Assembly (NCBI GenBank): GCA_003993805.1
Contig: RSEF01000002.1
Span: 72,843,798-72,907,797, forward strand
Source of the DNA: Himantopus leucocephalus
Taxonomy: Eukaryota; Chordata; Aves; Charadriiformes; Recurvirostridae
Direction of reading: 5' to 3'
DNA length: 64,000 bases
Part shown: one piece after another, positions 24,360 through 37,400 of the stretch
Numbering within the stretch: position 1 is the first letter of the stretch
How the letters are laid out: the number at the start of each line of letters is the position of its first letter
Program-made: the position numbers and the translations under genes
The notes under the pieces: generated by a model
What the model was told of the DNA's origin: nothing
The model's database searches: none
Seen by the model: the letters and a program-made list of their open reading frames with translations, nothing else

Positions 24360-24850
24360 AGTGGGATGTCTCTTGAGAGGAGCCCGGCCTGTGGCTGGGA
24401 AGGGGGTGTGAAGGGCAGCGGGTCCCTCACGACTGTCCTCCCCCTCCGGGGACGGGCGGCCGCTGTGCTGACGGCGGGCTGGGAAATGCTCCTGGCTGCG
24501 TCACTTTCTGCAAAGCGGGGAAGCTGCTCGCGTCTGGATCTTGTTTCTATTGCAGCACCCTTGGGTGCCCTAACCCCTCCAAAAGCAAGAGGCTTGGCAC
24601 CCACGCGCAAGCCAAGGGGCAGCTGTCCCTCAGGGCTGGGGCAGGGGTTTGCAGCAGCAGGAAGGTCCCCATGGGCACCAGCCCCGGGAGCGCGGCCGAA
24701 ACATCTCTGCCATCACTTACGGACCTGGGCAGGGTGGCAGGCTGCAGCTCTTCCTTGTTATATCTCTTCTGCTCCTTCCTTCGGAGGCAAGGGACGTGCT
24801 CACCAATTCCTTTGGCAATTGGAGTGGCTGTAGGTGACAGTACAGGAGAG
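24360..24850. promoter_or_regulatory. GC-rich islet, possible secondary promoter or exon region
   Basis: About 490 bp are clearly richer in G, C and CpG than their surroundings, with an 8-bp GCGGCCGC motif near 24,456. A plus-strand open frame of 155 codons spans 24,366-24,833. Its product is Ala/Gly/Pro/Arg-rich, has no recognisable domain, and is probably compositional. The islet could be a minor promoter or enhancer; no transcript signal is visible from sequence alone. Confidence 0.3.
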
Positions 24851-24914
24851 GATGTTTTCCATCACCAAATTGTGCGTGCTGCACCCCAGCTACACTGACT
24901 TCAGCGAATTGCAA

Positions 24915-25286
24915 AACTGTTGAGGTGGGCAGGGACTTCTGGAGACCATCCAGTCCAACCTCCTTGCTTGAGGTAGGGGGAACTGCGGCCAGTTTCTGAG
25001 AGCCATGTCCAGTTGGGTTTTGAATGTCTCCAAGAATGGAGACTCCACAACCTCCCTGGGCACCTGTCTCAGTAGTCAGCCACTCTCAGAGTGAAAAAGC
25101 TTTTACTTAGGCTTAAAAGGAATTTCCTGTATTTAAATTTGTGCCTATTGCCTCTTGTCCTGTCACTGGGAACCACTGAAAAGAGCCTGGCTCTTTACAC
25201 CTTTCCTTCAGGTATTTATACACGTTGATAAGATCCCTCTTGAGCCTTCTCTTCTCTAGATGAAACAGTCTCAGCTCTCTCAGGAC
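24915..25286 (-). mobile_element. CR1 LINE, 3' end portion, antisense
   Basis: Read on the plus strand this is the reverse complement of the conserved CR1 3' region. It runs from the GGTTGGA..-type 3' motif (here CCATCCAGTCCAACC near 24,947), through CTCCACAACCTCCCTGGGCA near 25,044, to the CAGTCTCAGCTCTCTCAG block near 25,267. The element therefore lies on the minus strand. Copies of this length are usually 5'-truncated and dead. It stops abruptly near 25,286 and CR1 homology resumes only at about 25,893. Confidence 0.9.
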
Positions 25287-25892
25287 AGACTGCAGGTTCA
25301 GGGCATGGCCAGACAACTGTACCGACCAGTCAACTGTTTACACGCAACCGGCCCTTTTTATACCTTTACCCCTCTATTTACCCACTCTCGTTCCTCCCAA
25401 AATCATCCAAAATCCTCCCTTGTCCTGCCTTTTGTTCCTCCCCATAACATCCCATAAAAAGTCCTGTGTGATCCCAAACTGTTTTTCCCCTGTGTCTCAT
25501 AAAATGTCCGGACCCTAGATAGCAACCCCCTGAGTCTGAAGAGACTGAAGAGATGCCCTGAGACATGAAGAGAGATGCTCCCAATGACTCACGGTGATGG
25601 GTTTCACGCCTGGACACGGGGGATGAGGCTCTGCTGGGACAGCCCTGGGAAGGCCCCAGGCAAGATGATGGTTCTTCAGGAGTCCTCAATTTGGGTTCCC
25701 ACCTGCCATTGTGCCCCTGTGCTCCTCTGGACTTGTGCAGATGGGCCTTTGATGGGTTGATGGCTCTGGGTGTAGCCAAGCAGAACATTATTCAGGCTCC
25801 TCACTACCATTGTCTCCCTGAGCTCCTCTGTGGGTGTGTAGATGAGATTTATGACATAACGTAACATGGTGAGCTGGTCATTTCATTGTATA
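25287..25892. other. Unidentified sequence interrupting the CR1 copy
   Basis: About 600 bp that I cannot align by eye with CR1 separate two CR1 blocks of the same orientation. It includes a C/T-rich part (25,340-25,490) and an AGACTGAAGAGATG-like part near 25,540. It may be a nested insertion (for example an LTR or another retroposon), or it may mark the join of two independent CR1 insertions. I found no clear terminal repeats or target-site duplication. Confidence 0.5.
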
Positions 25893-26882
25893 AGGCTATT
25901 AGGTTGGTCAAGCACAATTCACTCTTTCTTAAGTCCCTGCTGACTACTCCCAGTCACCTTCTTGTTCTTTGTATGTTTGGAAATTATTTCCAAGAGGATT
26001 TTTTCCACCATCTTCTCAGGGGTCTAAGTGAGGCTGACTGGCCTGTAGTTCCTCAGATCCTCCTTCTTGAAGACAGGGGGTGACATTTGTTTTCTTCCAG
26101 ACCTAAGGAACCTCTCCCAAACACCATGACTTTTCAAAGATTATCGAGAGTGGCTGCCCAATTATATCAGCCAGCTCCCTCAGCGCTCCAGAATGCATCC
26201 CATTGGGTCCCATGGACTTGAGTGTGTCCAATTTGCTTAAGTGCTTCCTAATCCAGTCCTCCTCCACTGAGGGCCAGTCTTCTTTGCTTTGGACTTTCCC
26301 TCTGGTCTCAGAGGCATGGGATAAGGCCAGTCTTACAGTAAAAACCATGGGGAAGAAGGCATTGAGAACTCTGACCTTTACCATGTCCTTTGTCACCAGG
26401 CCTATATTTTCCCTAGTCTTCCTTTACCTGCTAATGAGCCTGGAGAAGCTTTTCTTGTTGCCCTTCACATCTCTCACCAGATTCAACTCCAGATGGGGTC
26501 TGACTTTTCTTACCCGATCTTTGCATACTCAGACAGTGTCTCTGTATTCTTCCTGGGTCATCTGCCCCTACTTCCACCTCTTGCACACTTCCTTTTTACA
26601 TTTTAATTTTGTCAGGAGCTCCTTGTTCGTCTGTGCAAGCCTACTGCCACCTTTGCAATTTCCTGCTCGTTGGGCTGGACCATTCTGGAGCTGGGAGGAG
26701 GTGATCCTTGAAAATCAACAAGCTTTCCAGGACCCCTCTTCTCTCCAGGGACAGTTCCTGCAGGATTCTTCCAAGAAGATCCCTGAAGAGACCAAAGCCT
26801 GCTCTCCTGAAGTCCAAGGTTATAATCTTGCTTTTAGCCTTGTTACCTCCCCTCAGGATCCTCAACTCCACCATATCAAATG
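25893..26882 (-). pseudogene. CR1 LINE, internal ORF2 (reverse transcriptase) remnant, antisense
   Basis: The minus-strand translation at 26,103-26,396 reads like the CR1 ORF2 segment just before and at the start of the reverse transcriptase domain. It contains the linker H-LSKLDT-KSMGPNGMH, then ALRELADIIGQPLSIIFEKSW and GEVP, all hallmark CR1 strings. The plus strand at 26,440-26,880 matches the antisense of more upstream CR1 sequence (CTTCTTGTTGCCCTTCACAT.., ..CTGAAGTCCAAGGTT). The frame is broken by stops and shifts and the catalytic parts are missing, so it is a dead copy. The 227-codon plus-strand frame at 26,203-26,886 is only its antisense shadow. Confidence 0.92.
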
Positions 26883-26905
26883 CTGAAGACCAGACAGACA
26901 CCTTG

Positions 26906-27917
26906 TTCCCAGCTTGGGCTCTGGAACAGGACGCATATGAAAAGTCAATTCTTCATGTGCTTGAATGAGGAAAAAAACTGAGTCTAAAAATAATAATAAT
27001 AAAAATGGTAGATCTTCCTTTGGAAATGTTGGCTGAAACATTTGTTTTTGTCTCTTTTTGTTCCCAAATGGCTTCTATGAGAATATTTCTTAGTGCTTTT
27101 ACATAACATTTTATATTGTGTTAAATCACTGATCAGATTTCTTTGAAGGGAATCCTTGCGGGGCTTTTGCAATGATAGGAAAAGTAGAAAAAAGGAAGGC
27201 ATATTCTTTTCTTTCTTTCCAGTTGGAAAAAGCCAACCCAAATCAACAGGGAAATGGTTTAATTTCAGACTCCTAGAGGGATGTTAGAAACACTGGCAAG
27301 GAGGAGAAAAAACATTTTAAAAGGTACAACTGATACTTTACTTTCATTTTGAATGTTTCGCATTGTTTTCCGTGTCTACTAAAATGGTGTCAACATTTTT
27401 TTTTTTTTGAAGATGGAGATTTAAAATATCCAGCTCAATCAGCTCCATAGTCCTTGGTTGCAAAGAAGAAAAGTCTTGTGTTCCTGAGAGGCAACATGGC
27501 ACAATGGATCCAGGTTGCCACCGTTGCCCTGCTTTTTGCCAGACATAGTTGAACCAGAGAAATATTTTTCTTTTGATGAGTGCTAAGAATGAGGTGCAGG
27601 TAATTCTGCTCCTTTCTCCGGCCTTTTAAACTATATACATCTAATCGCAAGTTAGTCAAACTAGATTTCACATCAAAGTTGTGAAAAAAAAACGCCTGAT
27701 ATCAGCTGAAGAATGTCTATCATAAATACTGCCACAAAAGTCTGTAAAAGTATGCAAAGCAGTGAGTGTGGTTAAAAAGTTTACAGAAGTTTCTGGAAAA
27801 TCCGGCAATTTTTGGAATCTGTAAATACAAAACCATTGGTCAAAGGAGCTTTTCATCAGTTATGGTAAAACTTGCAAGCCAAGTATCACCAGATTGATTT
27901 TCCTTTCTGTCTTGCAG
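26906..27917. other. Gene-free stretch: no supported gene
   Basis: AT-rich sequence with an ATA microsatellite-like run near 26,989-27,003 and a T run near 27,398. No open frame with recognisable content. Confidence 0.6.
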
Positions 27918-28026
27918 CCTTTGCGAAAAAATGTAGAAGCATCAGAGAATACTATTGCCCTTTCCATGGGTGTGGGAATGGTGGACATCACTGTAAATCA
28001 CCAGTTTGTGTGTGGTGCTCATTTTG
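27918..28026 (+). other. Exon-like segment with strong splice signals, product unknown
   Basis: A polypyrimidine tract ending TCTGTCTTGCAG (27,906-27,917) is followed by 109 bp that is open in two frames, and then by the consensus donor GTAAGT at 28,027. In the first frame it reads PLRKNVEASENTIALS.., in another FAKKCRSIREYYCPFHG.. with six cysteines. Neither matches the missing ADTRP exon 2 or any family I recognise. It could be an exon of an unannotated transcript, a lncRNA exon or a chance pairing of splice motifs. Confidence 0.3.
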
Positions 28027-28410
28027 GTAAGTCCTGGAAAACCATCTCTGCCTGCTCTGCCCCCCGAATGCACACTGTCCATTTTTATTCCCTGTTTTCC
28101 CAGACTCCTGTGCGAACTATCTTCATTCTGGGGCCAGAATGAAAATATTTTCAGAAATACTTAGTAGCCAACACCTTTACTAAAATAAATGGCTGGGTTT
28201 TCAAAAAAGCTCAACAACTTCTCTATGGGGGAACTACTGAGAGACAAACTTTCTTCCCCCCATTCCCCCAGTTTGGCACCTTCACTTAACTATCACACAA
28301 GCTGAGTACCGGTCCCTAACAAGCACTCCTGACTGGCCTTCTAGTTGGAACCATTAACAGATTTTTCAGTTCTGTAATAAAAGTAAATATAATCCAAATC
28401 AGGNAGGTCA

Positions 28411-28429
28411 TTTTTTTTTTTTTTTTTTT
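28411..28429. repeat. Poly-T tract next to a single N
   Basis: Nineteen T follow AGG-N-AGG at 28,401-28,407. The repeated AGG on both sides of the N again suggests an unmerged contig overlap. Confidence 0.75.
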
Positions 28430-31400
28430 AATGTCTAAAAGCAACTCCAAACTTTACAGAAAGAGCTGGTGTTATTCACACACAGTATAAGTCACTGGAG
28501 CTGTACATTTCAGCACAGATAAATGAAATCTCTGCTGCATTAAACAGAGATAGCAAACCACGAAGAAGTCCACTTACAAATCCAGAGAGATTTTCTTGCA
28601 TAAAAGCAACGTTGCTAAAGTTTTAACAGGATTAAAAATTGCAAAAATATGCAATTACAACCAAGTATTGCATTAAAATACAATTTAAAGTGATTCCACC
28701 TTTTTAAAATACCAGTGCCTATTAAAACTCAGGTACATTCATGTGGCTTTCACATGCATACCAGTAGAGTGTAAACTGAAAAGCTATTGCATTTCATTGC
28801 ACAATAGCCAGAAGCAAAAGCGATGTCATGTTCTAAGCATTCATTAAATGTAGAAATATTCACTGAGGATGTAAATGTTGACTAGACTCTCAGGGAAGTG
28901 CATAATTTATATTCAAAACTAAGATTCATAATAAATACCCAGCTTCAAATCTCCTTGGACAGTGTCTCTCAACAGATTTCTAAAAACGTACATTTATGGA
29001 GTAAACAGAATTTTTAATGGCTGCTAGCAGTATATCAGATTTGTTATGCTTATGGGAGTTGTGGCCATCAAATATTCATGCTGATGGTTCTTACGCAATG
29101 CTGACAGCTTTCTAACTTGTGAAATAAATAATGGGTGAGTGGGAATTGATGAGATAAGTAGACTGCTTTATCTGAGGAGGGTGACCAAGCTTTTCCGTGG
29201 AAGTAGGAAGATTAAGAGTTGCATTCTCAGAACAAGAGGGAAAATCTGAAGGTGTATTTCTTCAGATTACAAACCAGACACATCTCTTGATCTGGCCATA
29301 TGTTTTCTCATTCTTCTCACTCTAACTGTCCCTTCCAGCCCAAGGGATTTATTTGCTGGTGTCGGGGTCAAGTAGTGCAAAAAATGACTCATAAGTTTCT
29401 GCTACCAGACAAGCTGGGCTGGATCATTTCAGGCAGGGTGGGGGGAGGTTGATAACTTATACATAACCCAGGCCCATATTTCTTACTTAGGCAGTTTGCC
29501 CTTACTCCGGTTAGGACAAATAAAAGACTTTACCTGTTTAAGGAACATGGGGGGATGATCCATGAGAAGTTGTTGAGGTTTTTGTTTTAAAATGGACTAC
29601 ACTCCTCAGTGCTGGTACATCTTTAGTACCATTGTTTGACTACTACTACTAAATAGTATACTTCAGTTTGATAATTTGGCATAATTGCATTTGAAAAAAG
29701 CTGCAGGTTAACCAGTTATGCTTTACTATAAACCAAGATCAGATCATAGGATGTTTCCAGTGGCAGATGTTCTACACTCTCTTAAAATGTCTTTATTTTA
29801 TGTGAAAGCCATTACTGTGCAGTAGTTACACATACTTCATATTACCTGATCTCAGCATCTGGCCTTCAGCCCTCCAATTCCTGGAATATCTCTATACAAG
29901 TCAAGGTAAGAAAAAGTACCTCCACAACAATCTGGAGAATAATGCCTGCCCAGCACATTGTAAGATCAACACCAGTGACTTAGTTGTCAGTTATGGTTTT
30001 CTAGAATTAAACCAAAAAAATTACCTTTCATTCTTTCAGTATGAGCTTCCTCATCTGTGAGACAACAATTGAAACAATTTTGGATCCCATGCATTTAACT
30101 TGTTGGTTTTAAGTGGTAAATTACAGAATCTCCACAAAAATAGTTCAGAAAGTTCATGTACAATGTGATATGAGTTTAAGCAAAACCATATACACAATTC
30201 AAAAGTCCAGTTTTCAACCACAAGATAAAATGTTTCAGAACATAAGCTGATTCCAACGCTCTTTCCAATAGAAACAAGAGGCAAACTCATACCAAAATCA
30301 AGTAGAATTATATCCGCACTCCCAAGAACAACTTGCTTCAAACAGAGATAGCAATGCAAGGGACCCTGGGTAAGTCCAACTCTTTATCACAGACCTTGAA
30401 AGATAAGAATGTTAGCAAAAGGATGAAAGCCCTAAACCTCGGTGCTAGTCTCAGATTTATCATAAAGCGTGAGTAACTCGGAGCCTAATCTCACAAATTT
30501 GACTTGGGCAGTGCTGTAGAACAGGCCGAGCAATAAAAATAAAGGGCACAATCTGAATCTCTTTTTGTCACATGGTGCTTTGCAGCATAAACTATCGTTC
30601 AATGGGAACATGCAGCGTTGAAAGTTTCCATCAAAATTCCTTTGCTGGAAGTTGCATTGCCACGATACAAGTAGCATCACAGGACACACAAGAAATTCTG
30701 TGGTGCACAACTAAGGGATGCCTTCTTGCTACAGAAATTTCTTTCTAGTGCTCCAGCATTCAAATGTTCCCTCACATCCTGGAGAAGCATCATCTATATT
30801 CTTTCCAAAACTCAGCCGTTTTCTTCTTCTCTCCCTGAAATCTGTGCACTGTATCTTTTTAGACAAGGGGTTGCTCAAATTCAATATTATGTCCCAGGTG
30901 AAGGCATATTCATCATTCACGTTGTTCTAAAATCACTTTCATTTTTGAAGTCATTCACTTACTACAGCATACTTTATTACAAACACATAAGACACGGGGA
31001 AAATGAAAACTGCAGGCATCTACTACTCTGTCTTCTCTTCCAAGTACAAATTTGTTTAAAAACCCAAACCCCTCCCATCCATCCTTTGAAGTACTCTAGG
31101 TTCTCTTGAGCTTCTTTTCACCAAATGCCAAACCCAAGGGAAGCCACCAGCACAATTTCACCATCTATGAATGCCAGCTTAACTCTGTTCTGCTTTTCTG
31201 CAGCCTTTCTGCAAATACTCCTCCACTACAGTTCCATATTCCTTTTTTGCCTTCTCTGCCCTAGACCAGTTGAAGTTGGCAGGGGTGGATCAGCAAAGGT
31301 TTAAACACAGAGAGACCAAGAAAAACAATGTGGAAAGCCTGACTTCTAGACTCTAATAGTGAGAACTGTTTTGCAAAGGTCTTCTCGAAGAACAAATACA

Positions 31401-34400
31401 ACCATTCTCTCCACTTATTCTCCACCATTTCGCCTATCTACCTTTTACTCCCAGTTATGATTTTCCTGTTGAACATCTCTTACAATATCATCTCATTACC
31501 TGCTTGTCAAATTATCTGATTAGCATATCTTCCAATTGTTCTGTGATCTTTTGTGGTTTAACTTACCAAGTTCACAGATAAGACTTTGTCCTTTACAGTC
31601 ATGTTACTCCCCAGAAAAGCCTTTCAAACATCAGGGACATTTGATATCTTCTAGCATCCCAGTATAGTGCCTGTTTGGCCAACAGATGAATGCTCTTACC
31701 ACTCACTCAGCCCTTTTGTCATTTTTGTGTTTCAGCAGGCTTAAGCATTCTAGAAATTTTCTGCTCTTCAGTTTGTTCATTTCTTTCAACATCTTTTCTT
31801 CTATATAGTTTTGAATAGTACCTCTAGCCATCATCTGAAAAAAAAAACCAAAAACTCTTGAGTAAGTGCCTTCTCAAAGGCTCAGTGACATCCGTGTTTC
31901 TGAATTGAACCTTTTAACTATCCGTAACCCACCTCTTTTCCAAGTTCTGCCCTCCTCATACACTTAAAGGATTTCTTGCTATTTTTTTTTTCAGTTTTGT
32001 GCTTCTTCCCCCCCAAATATCTCTGCCATTTGCCCTTTCTGTTTTAGATCTTCTGATTTCCTCCCTATGTACCTCCTGCTGCAGTTTAATTTCTTTTTAT
32101 TGGCTTAATACAGTAGAATTTTAATTTTCCAATGGTTTGGTTGAAATAATCTCCTGGTCCTTGCCTACTAGACATCCTGGAGTCCACTCTCCCTTTTCCA
32201 TTCAATGATATTCCTGCTCTCTAAGGTTCTGTTCTAGGCGGTGGTGGGGTAATTTACTGCCCCTACCACCCCACCCCCCGTAAGAAGTGTCTCTGTAGGA
32301 CCTAAAAAAATTTAAATTTTCTTTGATTTTTATCTGATTTTTTAAATTCATACTCCTAAAATACAGCATTACTGGGCTAAGCCTGGTTACGTTTCCTTGT
32401 CTAAAGAAGTAGAACACAGTTTATCGACGAGCGATTCTGCTGAAGCCAGGCTTACACTGCATCAGTGCAATACCAACTATTTGAGTAGGCTATGTCTACT
32501 ATTTTTTCCTTTAAGATATCTGAGAATTCTCCACCAGCTCCTGTCTTCCACAGAGCAGACTAAGTCAATCTGCTGAACTGGGGGCCATTTGTCCTTACCT
32601 TCTATTTCCAATATCTGCATGGATAAAAGTTCGGCAGCTTCCAAATTAGCTTTTACAATGGGAATTGGTACTGGAAGGAAATTGGTTCTTGGTGGGACAA
32701 CAGCTGGCCAACACACATGCATCTTTCTCCAGTGAGGTTTCTACTTTCTCCTTCTGTGGTTTAGGGGTTTTATATAGTAACTCATGTGTGAAAATACTTG
32801 ACTAGCAGTAAAATGTGACACAGAGTTCATCAGCGCAGTTGAGAAATCCAGCTTCCCCTGCATCTCATTCACTAGTCCATAATTAGGTCTGTGAAAGCGA
32901 GGAAAAGCAGGGAGCCAGCTTCCCACATCAGACTCCACCTTTTACACCTGTGCTTAGCCTAAATGTATGGAAATTTCCTTTGCATAATCCTACACAACAT
33001 TTTTATTTCTTTTCCTGGAAAGACTGAACAGATTCACACAATATATTCAGTTGGTTTATCAGGGTCTACTGGAAATTCTGCAAAACCATATTAAGTCAGG
33101 AAAGTAAATCTGATATAAGGTAATGCAAATCTGTTAGCAACTTTTGCAGTAGCGAGATTGATTCTCTTCTCACCTAAATCAGCATCAATCAACTTATTCA
33201 ACTGAAATTAATAGAATTACACAGCCATTCAAGTGGTGTTAGCAAGAGGGGGATTGGTGCCAGTATGTTTTTAAAAGACCAGTGTTCCTCTCCTTTCTCA
33301 CAATGAAACAAATCAGGAGAACCTCCCTTAAGCCAGCAGACCAAAGCTAGAGTGGAGAGCAGAGAAGCTGTCCCATTAGCATCCTGGGGGTGAAGAACAA
33401 GGGAAGGCCATTTGCATGGCCTCTAAGGCAATGACCACCTTCTTCTCTTCCCCACAGAGATAGCGCCTTGCGTGTAGGGTCCCCCATGAAGGGTCTTGCA
33501 GGGCTGGTACAATAGATATGAGTAGCAACACAAAGATCACAGCAGCCTTTGGTGCAAGTTTCTGTGAAGAGCCATATAAAGTTCTAGCAGGCAATGTTAA
33601 GGTGGGTACTGATAATTTGTTGGCTCAGACCCTTAGAACAAGCAGCTGGCAACCTTTGAGACCTGCAGGAAGCAAGCACAGCCAAACTAAAATAACTCAA
33701 ACACACAGTGATGTGCTGTAATGCTTCCCAATAAACAATCCCATTTGGCTAAGAGGAAAATGAATACAAATAAACCAGCTGAAGCACAATAATACAAACG
33801 ATTTCCAAGATGCTGAGGAGAATCTAAAAATGTTTTACTGCGAGAGGAGAGAGAGACAACACGTGGAAGGAGGGACTGCTTTACATGGGGCTGCTTTCTT
33901 CTCCAGATGGTGCATCCACCCCATCCTTTCCTTTTCTTCTTCTCTGTCTAAACGCATTAGGAGAATGAGGCTTCAACACGAAGAAATAAACCTTTAATTA
34001 ATAGTGTGTGAAAGAATTAACTTATCCATAGCACACTCACTCAATATGATTTCTCAGCATGATCATTCCCTCTTCGTCTTCTACCTCTATATTCCTGTCT
34101 TCAACTATTCTTCATTTCTCACTTTTGTGACTCAACTCGTTTTTAAATATGACATAAAATAAATACTATTTCAATATGTCTGAGTGGCAATTACACCACT
34201 TACTAGGTCAAGCATATATAAGCTATTGTGGCCGCTGAATGCCTTCTCTGTGTGAATGCACCACAGCCGTATCTCAGATGTGCTGCCAGTTTTTCATCTT
34301 TCTTCCCTCCCCCCATGGCTTACTGTTAATTTTTTTCTCCTTTTTGCTATTTTATATCCTGGCTGAATATAATTTCTAGAAAATTTCTCTGGAAGGTAAT

Positions 34401-37400
34401 TATTGGAAATACAGTTCCATACGTACCAGTTTCCAGACAAACAAGAAAAGATGGAGAACCGCCATTATATCACACATATGACCTGTGTTTCCAAATGAAT
34501 TTTAATAGATTAAGAAAATAGAAGGCATAATTTTTAAGTTTTCACTTACAGCAACTCTTTTTAGTGGAAATAGATCAAAATAGAGAGAATAAACTACTAC
34601 AGCCTTAAACCACTACATTAAAATGTCTGTAGCCACTGAAGTTACAAGCAATATTTCTAATTTCTATGGATTGATTCTCCAAAGCGCTGAGCATAAGGCC
34701 TCTGAAGTCCCAATGCAAGTTATGCAGCTGCTTAAATGTGAGTCTACGGCTTGTCCCATGGAGGTCAGCGACTGAAGTTGTCAGAGGAGAGGGGCTGGGG
34801 GTGCAACCCAGGTCCCCCAGTTCCTCCTTGAGGTTGGGTGGAAGGAGAGACACCGCCAGACTCATGTGGCAGCGGCCAGTTTCCCACCTGTTCCACAAAC
34901 GGGGAACAAACCCTCTCCCTGATAACAGCATGGAAGGTGGTCGCTTCTCCCACCCTTCCCACTAAACCATCTCCCTGAAACAAGTGACAACCTGCCATCC
35001 TGGGGAAACGAGTGAGACATCTGCCTGTAGCAATATCATCTTGAATTGTGAATTAATCAAATCTCAGAAGTTGAGCTTAGGTGTTACAGGCTTCTCTGGG
35101 GAGCTCAAATTTACCTGAAAGAATTCAAAGAGTTTTAAACAAAATTATAGCTACAATTTAGCAAAGGAAATGTGTATAGTTATATTTCTTATCGCTGGAG
35201 TGCTGTAAAATTGAAGCGAATTTTCAATCTGATTAATTCATTCAGAATGATTCCTGTTGAGTAATTATCTTCAATAAAGATCTGTCAATACAGTTTCAAG
35301 CTATTGTCATTTTATATCAAATATAAATTAGACAGTATAATGAATTCAGGTACGCCGAAAATCAATGTCAGATGAAATTCTTGTATGATAATCAAGTGAA
35401 ATAATTGCTCTAAGAAGATAAAAACAAAAGAACTTAATACAATAACAGTAAAACTCCTTCTTTTTTCTAGATTAAGATAGCATGGATGTTTTTGCAAAGT
35501 CATCTGGGAGGTACATCCCAGGTAAGTTCAATCTAATAAAGCTTTCAGGATTACTTGCTGGAAAGAGTGAGCTATTATATTGACTGGTGTAAAATAGCAT
35601 AGCTTTAAAATAGATAAAATCATGTCTATTTAAACCAGGTGAAGATTTGGCATAGAAACATTGATTTAAACACTAGTTTGCCAACGTATTTCTATAAAGT
35701 CTGTGTGGCCAGAAACGCTGACATGGCGTACAGCCCGAGGGGTTAATTTAACAAAATTAATCATTTCTGAGACGTGGAGAGAATCATTTAAATATGTTTT
35801 GGTTAGGGCATCACCAGCTGATGCATGGCCTGATACATTTGAAGAAATAGTTTCAGTGCAGCAGCTTTTCTGACTAGAGCCGGTATTAGGAAAACAGGAC
35901 TATGCTGGATCAGAGATTAGGTTACAGCTCTCATCCCTCTAAATGAGCAACTGAGCATTTTTTCCAAGAATTTTTTTCTGTCTTACTCCATAGTTTATAG
36001 GGAATTGACACAAAACAGCGACAGGAATAGATCTGTAAATTCAGCCCCGCTGAGCAAATACAGGATTGCCTTGCACCAGAAAAAAGCAGATTTCCAGAGG
36101 GGCTGCAAAGTCTTAGCACCTCTGGAGATCAACCTCTCGCGTGTGGCCACGGGGGCTTGACTCTAAGGCAGGTTTGTACATTTATGCTTGATTGACCCAC
36201 TCGAGTTGAGAGAGTGAATTCAAGCGGGGATGAGAGCCCCGGGCCTGTGCCCCATCTTTCCCCATGACGTATATCAGCCTCCATCCCATCCTCTGAGGCC
36301 AGCGTGCAGCACGGCACGGCACAGCCATGGGGTTGTTATTTTAACAATTTTTTTAGTGCTAAAAGTAGCGAACCTTTTTAAGAAGATAGATAGATTCTGT
36401 GCTTTTAAGTCCATGCATTGTTATTCTGCTGTCTTTATTGTTTCTTTCTCTAACTCTTTGTCTGAATGCCTCTCAAATGCAGGCTGCCCGCGAGTATTTT
36501 TAAAATTTGCCTTAATCTGTAGTAGCCAGATTGCTCCTGCACAGCAACAACAACTCAACAGCTTCTGTTTCTTAACAGAAAACTAAGCTAAAAGCCATTG
36601 CTTTTAAACATGTATAGTTAGTAAACAGAGAAAACCTAAAGGTAGGTGGAGAAAGAGGGGCACGTTTAACGACTCTTTCTTTACAAGCACAGCAGCAAAT
36701 TGAAGTGTGGATCATCCAAAGCAGAAAACCAGCAGCCTCGAGCAGTGCCATATCAGAGATCAGAAACCATCATTCAGCTCCCAGAATACAGAATAAAAGT
36801 TACAAAGAGAGTCCTTTCCTGATGCTAAGTAACAAGGACTGGTGACAATGGAGTCCGGAAAGACAAATGGCTATTGAAATGGCTTTTATTGTTGGTGGGG
36901 TTTTTTTTTTCAAGTTACTAATAACTGTTCTGTTTTAAAATCCTCCATGAAGTGTGGTCTTCTCCAGTGACAGTATAGCTTATGTGCATAAAGTATGAAA
37001 GTGCGTATGACAGGAGGTGTGTCTGCCTACTAAATAAAGCTCATCTACCCAGACGGATCTATTAACAAAGCGCTTTTAACAGAAGTTTGAGTAGTCAAAT
37101 CAACCCTAAATGCGAGATCGGCACTGCAGGATGCTGAGAGCTCGCAACCTCCAAGTATGTCCTTGGGGACGTCCAGGGCCTTGTTGGATTAGATCTCTGC
37201 TCAGACTGTATTTGGGGATTGTTGAGGTGGATGCCAACAAAACCCTTAAGAAACAGGCAAGCGTTCTGTGCGAGTCTGTATGGATACATGCCATGAGGTT
37301 AGCTCCTTAATGCTTTGCACCTGACATTAAGACTTAATTATGCTGCAACTTGCAATTATCTCTCTTCCTGGCTGCTTTAAATCCTTGCTTTCTGGTTGCT

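Noticed and set aside
26203..26886. 227-codon plus-strand open frame
   Set aside because: It is the antisense shadow of the CR1 ORF2 remnant, whose minus-strand translation is clearly CR1.
28960..29030. Weak resemblance (..FLKTYIYGV..) to the ADTRP exon 2 motif LLQTIFYGV
   Set aside because: A stop follows after a few codons, and there is no GT donor in the needed phase. Chance similarity.
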